Of a stretch of DNA of 64,000 nt, positions 54,056 through 61,403 are shown piece after piece. This stretch comes from Symbiodinium natans (taxonomy: Eukaryota; Sar; Dinophyceae; Suessiales; Symbiodiniaceae): contig CAJNDS010000625.1 of NCBI GenBank assembly GCA_905221605.1, positions 5,001 to 69,000 of the forward strand, read 5' to 3'. The translations under genes and the position numbers were made by a program. Position 1 is the first letter of the stretch; each line of letters begins with the position of its first letter. The notes under the pieces are model-generated. The model worked only from the letters and a program-made list of their open reading frames with translations. It ran no database searches and was not told the origin of the DNA.

Positions 54056-55444
54056 CGCTTAACGCTGCCCCTCCCCGCCTTCCCCACACGTCCATAAGCC
54101 TTCTACACCTAGGGCTGGGAGTAGGCCCTTTTTTCCTTTTTTAGGGTTGGGGCTCCCTTGCAGTCCCCTTAAACCAAAAGGGGTACCCTTTTGGTTCCTA
54201 GGTTACTCCCGGGTCTAGACATCCAACTCCGCATATCCAGAGTCAGAGGCCCAACTGGATGACGCTGAGCGCGTGCTCAAGGATCTGCCTCTTTTGGGAA
54301 CTCAGGGTTGGGTTTCGGGTTTAGGGTTTAGGGTTTAGGGTTTAGGGTTTAGGGTTTAGGGTTTAGGGTTTGGGGTTTGGGGTTTGGGGTTTAGGGTTTA
54401 GGGTTTAGGGTTTAGTTAGGTTTTAGGGTTTAGGGTTTAGGGTTTAGGGTTTAGGGTTTAGGGTTTAGGGTTTAGGGCATGCGCAACCCCTCACCCACTC
54501 CTTGAGCTTCAGCGCCGTGCTTCTGTTGCATGAGCATTCAAGCTCTCACCCAGGGGGTCCGCCTTATGAACTTGGACACCAAAAGCCATGCTACATAGGG
54601 TTTTGGGGTACCTGATTCCGTTAAGATACCAAACGTAGACACACTGGGTCGGCTCACCAAAGATTTGCCTGTTGAAGTCCTAAAACCCTTGAACCCAGAA
54701 GGGTACCTTCATATTTCGTTAAGGGATTACATGGGGTACCTCATTCCCTCACCCTACCCTAAATCCTAAACCCTAAACCCTAAACCCTAAATCCGAAAAC
54801 CTTTCACTAGGAGTCGGTGGGGCTTCTGAAGCAAGTGGGCGCCGAGAAGCCACTGGCCGAGGACGGGTGGACGCCGACTTCGCCACTTTCCGGGTTGCGG
54901 TTTAGGGTTTAGGGTTTAGGGTTTAGGGTTTAGGGTTTAGGGTTTAGGGTTTAGGGTTTAGGGTTTAGGGTTTAGGGTTTAGGGTTTAGGGTTTAGGGTT
55001 TGGGGTCCAGGGTCTAGGGTTTGGATCTATAGGTTTAGGGATGATCTTGTTCAAGGCTTAGGTGTTAGATTTTAAGGTTGAACGGTTTAGGGGTTGTGGG
55101 CATACCTTCGGTTCTAAACAACGGCAAACCCTACACCCTTACCCTGCGAAGCGCACCAGGGTTTGGGAAGGCCGAGCCTGCTTCTCACCCACTCACAAAG
55201 GGCTTTGATGAATCTTGCCGGGTGCGGGTTGGAGTGGCTGGTTTAGAGTAGGAAATTGAGAAGGATACGTGATACGTGTGTAAACTACCCTAAACCCTAA
55301 ACCCTAAAGCCTAAACCCTAAAGCCTAAAGCCTAAACCCTAAACCCTAAACCCTAAACCCTTGTGAATTCTTGAAAGGCCAGAACCCTAAGCCTGGAAGG
55401 AGCTCCCGGTGCCCGAGAACGAGGAGCTGGACGAGGCCTTCGAG
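36045..55444 (+). CDS. series of symmetric mini-exons for a Glu/Ala/Pro-rich protein, function unknown
   Basis: At least 18 coding islands of 21-84 bp follow each other on the + strand. Most start with AG-G and end at a GC donor (often GAG-GC), and nearly all begin and end in phase 0, so any two can be joined. Their peptides are short, acidic and rich in Glu, Ala and Pro. Two pairs are near duplicates (39676/40888 and 52240/52814). I cannot tell whether this is one gene or several. Since 55400-55444 also ends in phase 0, the series could run into the ISHAW gene at 57098. Which donor is used is uncertain for about a third of them. Confidence 0.5.
36925..37026 (-). repeat. CCCTAAA then CCCTGAA array before mini-exon C2
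   Basis: The unit changes from CCCTAAA to CCCTGAA halfway; each variant is locally homogeneous. Confidence 0.9.
37061..37102 (+). CDS. mini-exon C2
   Basis: Encodes [20 protein letters not shown] acceptor and GC donor, phase 0-0. Confidence 0.55.
37126..37240 (+). repeat. TTTAGGG array after mini-exon C2
   Basis: TTTAGGG with frequent CTTAGGG units. It is followed at 37280-37315 by a T run and a G run. Confidence 0.85.
37606..37702. repeat. foldback family A, complete copy
   Basis: 97 bp; ends GCGATGTTCCCACTTATACT and AGTATAAGGTGGAACATCCG pair. Confidence 0.8.
38121..38183 (+). CDS. mini-exon C3, basic
   Basis: Encodes [17 protein letters not shown] and HAKK. ATAG-G acceptor and GC donor. 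The Arg/Lys-rich composition suggests a nuclear or nucleic-acid-binding stretch. Confidence 0.55.
38745..39015 (+). repeat. minisatellite of about 27 bp
   Basis: About ten copies of a unit containing GGGCACTCC and GACTCTGGGGTT. It leaves long open frames on both strands that are not genes. Confidence 0.85.
39676..39708 (+). CDS. mini-exon C4a
   Basis: Encodes [17 protein letters not shown] acceptor and GC donor, phase 0-0. Confidence 0.6.
40041..41190 (+). repeat. segmental tandem duplication, copy 2
   Basis: See copy 1. The shared final part carries GTACTTGGAGGTTCATGGG. Confidence 0.75.
40888..40920 (+). CDS. mini-exon C4b, duplicate of C4a
   Basis: Encodes [11 protein letters not shown], one residue different from C4a, with the same splice signals. 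Both copies keep the frame, so both may be used. Confidence 0.6.
41805..41825 (+). CDS. mini-exon C5 (tentative)
   Basis: AEKIEEK between CTTGAG-G and a GC donor. The surrounding open frame continues to 41846, so the true limits are uncertain. Confidence 0.35.
42356..42391 (+). CDS. mini-exon C6
   Basis: [12 protein letters not shown] between TGCCAG-G and a GC donor. Confidence 0.5.
42585..42685. repeat. foldback family A, complete copy
   Basis: Ends GGGATGTCCCCCCTTACACT and AGTACAAGGGGGAACATACC pair. Confidence 0.8.
43561..43599 (+). CDS. mini-exon C7
   Basis: [13 protein letters not shown] between CATGCAG-G and a GC donor. The open frame runs on to a GT donor at 43625, the alternative end. 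Confidence 0.5.
44873..44998 (+). repeat. TTTAGGG array of about 18 units
   Basis: Almost perfect. A CCCTAAA block (44686-44790) lies 80 bp before it with no clear exon between, which departs from the usual pattern. Confidence 0.9.
45551..45586 (+). CDS. mini-exon C8
   Basis: [12 protein letters not shown] between GGGGAG-G and a GC donor. Confidence 0.5.
46676..46797 (-). repeat. CCCTAAA array before the hairpin minisatellite
   Basis: Mixed CCCTAAA and CCCTAAG units ending at the minisatellite's left edge. Confidence 0.85.
46824..47188. repeat. hairpin-forming minisatellite, 52-53 bp unit, about seven copies
   Basis: Every full unit holds CGAACACTGG and CCAGTGTTCG around a TCCCC loop, plus GGCCGA-TT-TCGGCC. 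The transcript of either strand would form a row of hairpins. One copy near 47115 lacks the hairpin half. Long open frames on both strands come from the repeat. Confidence 0.9.
47189..47335 (+). repeat. C/T-only tract
   Basis: Nearly pure pyrimidine (C runs broken by T) for about 140 bp, directly after the minisatellite. Confidence 0.85.
47534..47572 (+). CDS. mini-exon C9
   Basis: [13 protein letters not shown] between CCCAG-G and a GC donor; it may extend to a GT donor at 47588. Confidence 0.5.
48258..48341 (-). repeat. CCCTAAA array
   Basis: Twelve perfect units. It precedes about 560 bp (48342-48900) of array-free sequence without a recognised exon; a foldback-like element with TTTATGGTTCATATACC lies at 48416-48510. 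Confidence 0.9.
48936..49030 (-). repeat. CCCTAAA array before mini-exon C10
   Basis: Ends 15 bp before the acceptor. Confidence 0.85.
49046..49108 (+). CDS. mini-exon C10
   Basis: Starts [26 protein letters not shown] acceptor and GC donor. Its composition is close to that of C9. Confidence 0.6.
49134..49226 (+). repeat. TTTAGGG then TTCAGGG array after mini-exon C10
   Basis: The unit changes to TTCAGGG for the last eight copies. Confidence 0.9.
49455..49570 (+). repeat. TTTAGGG array
   Basis: About 16 units with two TTTAGGA; a further array lies at 49293-49368. Confidence 0.9.
49606..49704. repeat. foldback family A, complete copy
   Basis: Ends GGGATGTTCCCCCCTTAG and GTAAGGGGCAACATCCC. 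Confidence 0.8.
50224..50461 (+). CDS. coding-like open frame in the mini-exon region (tentative)
   Basis: An open frame after TTTAG-G with ordinary amino-acid composition (for instance [15 protein letters not shown]) ends at TAA near 50461. It follows a TTTAGGG array rather than CCCTAAA. It may be an exon, or a piece of another gene captured in an intron. Confidence 0.3.
50618..50701 (+). CDS. mini-exon C12
   Basis: Starts [27 protein letters not shown] acceptor and GT donor (50702), 28 codons, phase 0-0. Confidence 0.6.
50709..50812 (+). repeat. TTTAGGG array after mini-exon C12
   Basis: It begins 7 bp after the donor; TTTACAG variants appear at the end. Confidence 0.9.
51000..51150. repeat. 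(ATATAC)n-type microsatellite
   Basis: TA-rich repeats with ATATAC units; a second, purer ACATAT tract is at 53290-53430. Confidence 0.85.
51331..51455 (-). repeat. CCCTAAA array
   Basis: About 17 units with one AAAAAACCG interruption. The 630 bp after it, to 52085, hold no exon I can support; a C run lies at 51900-51920. Confidence 0.9.
52085..52200 (-). repeat. CCCTAAA/CCCCAAA array before mini-exon C13
   Basis: Variant-rich, ending 40 bp before the exon. Confidence 0.85.
52240..52284 (+). CDS. mini-exon C13
   Basis: [15 protein letters not shown] between TGAAG-G and a GT donor. Confidence 0.6.
52316..52446 (+). repeat. TTTAGGG array after mini-exon C13
   Basis: Eighteen perfect units, then degenerate TTTGGGG-type copies to 52780. 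Confidence 0.9.
52814..52861 (+). CDS. mini-exon C14, duplicate of C13
   Basis: [21 protein letters not shown] acceptor and GC donor (or continuing to GTAAAC at 52886). It differs from C13 by one inserted codon and a few substitutions. Confidence 0.6.
52918..53021. repeat. foldback family A, complete copy
   Basis: Starts 32 bp after the GTAAAC site of C14; ends GAGATGTTCCCCCGTACAC and GGGGGAGCATCCC. Confidence 0.8.
53504..53560 (+). CDS. mini-exon C15
   Basis: Starts [25 protein letters not shown] acceptor and GC donor. Confidence 0.55.
53724..53819. repeat. foldback family A, complete copy
   Basis: Ends GGATGTTCCCCCCGACACT and TATAACGGGGAACATCC, with matching inner arms. Confidence 0.8.
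54021..54050 (+). repeat. poly-C tract
   Basis: About 29 Cs in a spacer of the mini-exon region. Confidence 0.8.
54249..54284 (+). CDS. mini-exon C16
   Basis: [16 protein letters not shown] acceptor. The end is uncertain (GT at 54273, GA at 54285, or further). Confidence 0.45.
54317..54477 (+). repeat. TTTAGGG array after mini-exon C16
   Basis: Two perfect stretches joined by TTTGGGG units and one broken unit. Confidence 0.9.
54811..54855 (+). CDS. mini-exon C17
   Basis: [15 protein letters not shown] between ACTAG-G and a GC donor; the frame continues to a GT donor near 54893 as an alternative. Confidence 0.5.
54898..55020 (+). repeat. TTTAGGG array after mini-exon C17
   Basis: Sixteen perfect units, then TCCAGGG/TCTAGGG. 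Confidence 0.9.
55400..55444 (+). CDS. mini-exon C18
   Basis: [15 protein letters not shown] between GGAAG-G and a GC donor. Phase 0 at its end fits the exon at 57098, 1.65 kb downstream. Confidence 0.5.
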
Positions 55445-56520
55445 GCTGCGAGGGTTTAGGGTTTAGGGTTTAGGGTTTAGGGTTTAGGGTTTAGGGTTTA
55501 GGCCTTGAGTCGGAAGACTATTGAGGTTACTGGCTTTGAGGGCCGGGTTCGCCTACGATGGCTTCTGAAGCTTGCGTTCCTGCGCCCCTGTGCCACGAAG
55601 CCCTAACAAGCTCATCAGGGTTTAGGGTTTAGGGCTAGGGTTTAGGGTTTAGGGTTTCGGATTTAGGGTTCAGGGCTTCTTGTTTTGAGGCTAAGCCCTA
55701 AACCCTAATGGCCATTGTAGTGGGGGATTTGCGGACCCTTCTTCGCACGCCCAGGCCCCCGCATGCTGAGTTCGAGGTAAAGGATCCCTTGGCTCTGAAA
55801 CCCTAAACCCTAAATCCTAAACCCTAAACCCTAAACCCTAAACTTGCAGGGCTTTCGGGCTTTCGGGCCTCTAAGGGGTGGCGAAGTTGACATCATGATG
55901 ATGGGAGGAGGGGCGTCTCGGACCTGGACAAGCCCCAGGCCCTAAGACCCTGGTGGCAGATCCGAGCTAGCTCTGCCAAATGACACAGCACGAGTCCCTA
56001 AACCCTAAACCCTAAACCCTAAACCCTAAACCCTAAACCCTGAACCCTGAACCCTGAAACCCTACACCCTACACCCTAAACCCTAAACCCTAAACTTTGA
56101 AGGGGGCCCAACCAAGAGGTTGCCTTAGGCCTTGGTTCTCGATTTTTCGGTGATATAGTAATAGATACTTGCACACCAAAAAGCAACGGCCCAAGTATTT
56201 CCCACAAGAGCATCTGATCCGTTTTATTCTTTTTTCTTTTTGGGGTGGGGGGGGGGGGGGGGGGCTCTGTGGTCTACTGGTAGCCAGCCATTTCTTACCG
56301 ACCTGATGTGCACGAGGTGGCAAGGACCTCAGGCACGGGCTGCCCTAAACCCTAAACCCTAAACCCTAAACCCTAAACCCTAAACCCTAAACCCTACAGG
56401 TTTCGCAGACAGTTCTTAGGCTTAGGATCCCTGTTTGGGTGGCTAGGGATTCATATCAGGTAAGGGTTTAGAAGCCCTAAACCTGCAATTCGAACACCGG
56501 GACGCCAGAAGCTAGAAGTA

Positions 56521-56631
56521 GCCCTAAACCCTAAACCCCTAAACCCCTAAACCCCTAAACCCCTAAACCCTAAACCCTAAACCCTAAACCCTAAACCCTA
56601 AACCCTAAACCCTAAACCCTAAAACCCTAAG
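56521..56631 (-). repeat. CCCTAAA/CCCCTAAA array
   Basis: It starts with the eight-base variant. The stretch 56632-57090 holds one TTTAGGG block (56745-56806), an (AC/CACG) microsatellite (57030-57095) and a weak coding-like piece at 56640-56700. Confidence 0.9.
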
Positions 56632-57097
56632 CCTCGAAAGTGTTTGCTGCGCCGGCCTTGCGGGATGGAGGGGCCCAGCCGCCGAACATTGCAGGCCGTT
56701 GCCTTGCATGAGACTGGGCACTGTTACGAGATGATTCGATTTGTTTTTAGGGTTTAGGGTTTAGGGTTTAGGGTTTAGGGTTTAGGGTTTAGGGTTTAGG
56801 GTTTAGTTATTGTATTGCAATAGTCTGATGTGATTAGGTTTTGTTTCGTGCATTACTATCTAGAATGGAAAGAGCTCTAAAGTTTCGTGTGCCCTTGTTC
56901 CTATGTAATGTTGGGTGTATGTAGGGGTGCCTTGTGTAGGCACATGTGTGTATGCATCTATGGGTAGGCCGTCCTTCTGAGGATGTTTAGCAATCAACAA
57001 AAGCCTACATGATCTATCCCTTTTAGATAGCCTGCCACACACACACACACACACACGCACGCACGCACGCACGCACGCAGGCACGCACGCACACCAG

Positions 57098-57247
57098 GAG
57101 ACGGTACCACCGGAGCGCTGGTGCGTGACCCGCAAGGACCTGAAGTTCCTTCGGGCAGACGTGAAGCGAGCCATCGAAGAAAATCGGATACTGCCGCCCG
57201 GGAATGGCCTCGACGACTTTCTTGAGGACTTGCAGAATGGCCCCAAC
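57098..57247 (+). CDS. ISHAW gene exon 1 of those recovered
   Basis: ETVPPERWCVTRKDLKFL to NGPN; ACCAG-G acceptor, GT donor (57248). GTCT occurs at both ends of the next intron. Confidence 0.8.
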
Positions 57248-60200
57248 GTCTCGAGGATGCCCTCAGGGGTGTAGGGTTTGGGGTTTAGGGTCTTGGGGTC
57301 TTAGGGTTTGAGTTGGGGTTTGAGGTTCTCTTTGTGCACCTTAATTAACAACAAGGCGATTCTTCACAGGCTTGGCTTACGAGGGAACTTCGCAATCCCT
57401 AAAGCCTGGACCCTTTTGAGGTTTAGGGTTTAGGTTTTAGGGTTCAGGGTCAAGGGGTTCGGGTTTAGGGTTCAGGCTTGTGTGTTAGAGGGTGCTTTCA
57501 AGCAGGTACTTTGGGAAAAAAAGAGGGCAGTTGGGGAGCCCCTGGACACTTCGAAGCCTTACAGGCCCCAAGGCCTAAGCCCTAAACCCTAAACCCTAGG
57601 TCTACACAGTGACGGCGCAGTACATCAAGCCGGTGACCGCGCGCGCGGGCAAGATGAGCTGGGCCTTGATGAGGAACCCAGGCAGGGTTTGGGGTTTGGG
57701 GTTTAGGGTTTAGGGTTCAGTGTTCAGTGTTCAGGGTTCAGAGTTTAGGGTTTAGGATTTAGGGTTTATAGGGATTGCAGATTGGGGAGTTTGATTTGGG
57801 CTTCTTTGCTGTGGTTTTACACACATGAGGTCGACTCTTTCGTCTTTTTTTGCCTGAAGAGCGCAAGGACAATGAGATTTTTTTCGAAGGCTTCGTGAAT
57901 TATGCAATATGCGAAGCCGCCATGGCTTGATAGTGGAGGGCCGCCGAAGGCGGCAAAAAGCCACCCTCATCTCATCATCTTCGGGCGAAGGGCATCGGCT
58001 GCTTGAGTTCGCATGTCTTTTCTCTCATTACCTCGTCAACTTCAGCAATAAAGATATCTTCCTCTGGAGACCTTGTAGGGGCCTCCAGACCCACCTTCAG
58101 CCCTTTAGGGCTTAGAGCTTAGGCGCCCCCCGCCCCCCCCCCCCCCCGTTTCGGTAGGTGCCGGAGCTTCCCTACCGATGCTGCTTATGCCGGACTGCTT
58201 TGCTGCTCAGGGTACCCCAACAAAGCCCAAGCAAAGGCTTCAAGCCCAAAGCCCCAACCCCAAACCCCAGAAAAGCACAGCCCTATAAACCCTATACACT
58301 CTCTAAGCCCTATAAACCCGAAACAAACCCTATAAACCCTAGAAACCCTAGAAACCCTAGAAACCCTATAAACCCTATAAACCCTATAAACCCGAAACAA
58401 ACCCTATAAACCCTAGAAATCTTGAGAAAACCCCAAAGAACCTCCCCCGACTCTCGGAACCAGGTGGGCTGGACTGCCATCTCTTCATCAGCCACGCCTG
58501 GCAGGACTTAGCATCTGAGTCAGTACACTTTACACCTTTTGGGATACGATGAACCCTAAACCCTAAACCCAAACCCTTTATGAACTCAGCAACTAAGGAG
58601 GGGATTTTCGAGTTTATCTCCAAGGCCTTGGCGTCCTGGCCTTGGCGGTCCCGCAATGCCTGGTGTTCCTGGGATGGCTTATAAACCCTAAACCATAAAC
58701 CCTAAACCCGAAACCCTAAACCCTAAACCCCAAACCCCAAACCCCAAACCCTAAACCCTAACCCTCCCCTAAACGAATGGGGATCGATGACGCCCTATAC
58801 CTGCTATGCTCCCTGCGAGCCCATATTCGGACTACTCATGAACCCACAACCCTAGTACCCCCAAACCCTTTTGACCCTGACACCTACAAGCCCTAAAACC
58901 CTAACCAAGTTGTGGGCAACTTTCGGGCTAGCCCTAAACCCTAAACCCTAAACCCTAAACCCTAAACCCCCGAAGTTCAAGGTTGCATGCTGGCGAACCC
59001 GCAGAACCTGGACATCGGGGCCCTGATCCAGTCGCCACGGAGTTCTCCCTTTGCCCATGCGCTTCGGGCCTCGTCGCAGGTCTTGGTGGTGCCGCTAGGC
59101 TTAGGGTTTAGGGTTTAGGGTTTAGGGTTTAGGGTTTGGGGTTTGGGGTTTGGGGTTTGGGGTTTAGGGTTTTGGGTTTGGGGTTTTCATTTTTTGCATG
59201 TATGTGGTTTACCAGGATCATGTGTAGGAAAATGCTCTTCCAGAGCCTTTGGGATACATGTTCGGTGTTTTCTTTCCTTGCTTGGGTTCAAGAAAGTCTC
59301 ATGTTTAGGAATCTAATCTTCCGAGTGTTGTTAAGGGCCCATCCGAGGCCAAATCGCCATGCCTCCATCTATACCAGGCTCTGGTGTGCTTACGAAGGGT
59401 ACCTGGCTCAGGAGCCACGTGGCAGCCCAGTGCAAGGGTTTAAGGTTTAGGGTTTAGGGTTTAGGGCGTTTTTGTTATTTTTTTTAAAGGGGGGGGGGGG
59501 GGGGGGGTCCTGGGTTCCCTCATGAAAGTAGCCAACCCCCAAAAAACGGGATTTTTAGAACAAGGTTCCTGGGCTTACCAAGGCAAGGGAAGATGGTCTT
59601 TGTTGCCAGACCCTCCACTGAGCCAGAATTGCTCAGAGCAATGCTGGACATGTGCTTCGCTGCATTCCTTGGCACCTTCCTCGGCTGTGTGATGGCCGCA
59701 GGGCCCTGGAGCGTGGCGTTGTGCCTGGTGCTTCTCCACAGCGCCGCGCTGCTCGGGTTGTGGAGTATGGCCGCAGAGAGCCATGCACAGAAGCACTGCG
59801 TAAACCTGGTGGGCCAGTTCTTGTCTTGCTTTGCCTTCTTTCATTGGGGTCCAGGCGTCGCAAGAGGCGACGCAACGCAGATGGGCTCCCTCCTAAGCGG
59901 TGTGCCGCCCAAATTGATGCCTCTCATCCCTTGCTGGATCCAGGAGATCGTCCACTACTCTTTCACCTTCTTCTGGCTGGAAGCTCGGCGAAGCTCTTCA
60001 AGATTCTTCATGGTAGCTCTACGCACTACAGCATGCCATCCATGAAAAAAGAAACCCTAAACCCTAAGCCCTAAACCCTAAGCCCTAAACCCTAAACCCT
60101 AAACCCTAAGCCCTAAACCCTAAACCGCATCAACCAGCCCATGCAAGGATTTGGACCGCGTGACGTGCATCTGCGGAGTGCTCGAGGCACAGCAACTTGC

Positions 60201-61368
60201 CAAAGGACGCGCGTTGCTGGGAAGCGGCTTTTCACCCCAACCCCAAGCCCCAGACCCTAAGCCCGAAGCCCAAAGCCCGAAGCCCTAAACCCTAAACCCT
60301 AAACCCTAAACCCTAAACCCTAAACCCTAAACCCTAAACCTCCATCCCGCCGGAGCATAGATCAGCAGCAGCAGGTCACTTCTCGAAAATATGGTCCCTT
60401 TTGGGGGGGTCCTTATTGGAAGGCGGCCCCTCTTGTTTAGGGAACCCCAAAAGAGACCATGATTCAGAGAATTGGCTACATATATTATAGATAGATATAT
60501 CTATATATACATACATATGACGTTTAGGGTTTAGGGTTTAGGGTTATGACCTCTCTATGTAGAAGCCGGGAGCTTTGTTGGAAGATAATGCAGGGCAGCG
60601 TTGCCTTCTCATATTTGTAGCCGCTGGTAGCCTTTGATTCTGCGGTTCAATGTTGGGTGGCTAATCGTATACATAGCTTCAATGTTTTAACTGTCTTGTT
60701 GCAACTACATTAATCGCAATATTTGCGCTGGATCACTTGTATTCCCTACTGCAACGTATAGATGTGCATATTTCGGCAAAGTTGACTCACATATTTGGAG
60801 GCCAATTGCAAGTGTAGAGATATACTTTCTGAGTGGCCGATATTCAGCAACTAAGATATAGTGGCTAGACGTTCAAAAACCAGGTTTGCGATGCAAGAGT
60901 ACGAACCAATGTTGTGAATGAATCTCGAGGGCGGATCCTACACCCTAAGCCTTCAACCCTAGACCCTAGACCCTAAACCCTAAACCCTACAACCAATGTT
61001 TTCAAAAAGGTCCATGTTTGTTTTTGGTGTATGAGCCTGAGGTCCTGAGACATGTCTGAGACCATGGAAGTTTAGGGTTTAGGGTTTAGGGTTTAGGGTT
61101 TAGGGTTCAGGGTTCGGGGGAGGCATTGAAAAGTCAACGTTTTACACGACCTTTGTCTCCCAATTTCTTGGTAATCATCGGGCTTGCCCATGATCTCGAT
61201 CAGTGTTAGGGATCCTTTTTACTTTTTGGGTTATGGGCTTTCTAATTGTAAACGCTTGCGCGCGCCGCCTCGGCAGCCGGGCCGGCCCCAGGACAGGAAA
61301 GGAGGAAAGAGGGTTTCTCCAAAAAAGGGAAGGGCAGAGCGGGTGGGGGGGGGGGTCGGGGGAGGGGT

Positions 61369-61403
<35 letters not shown>

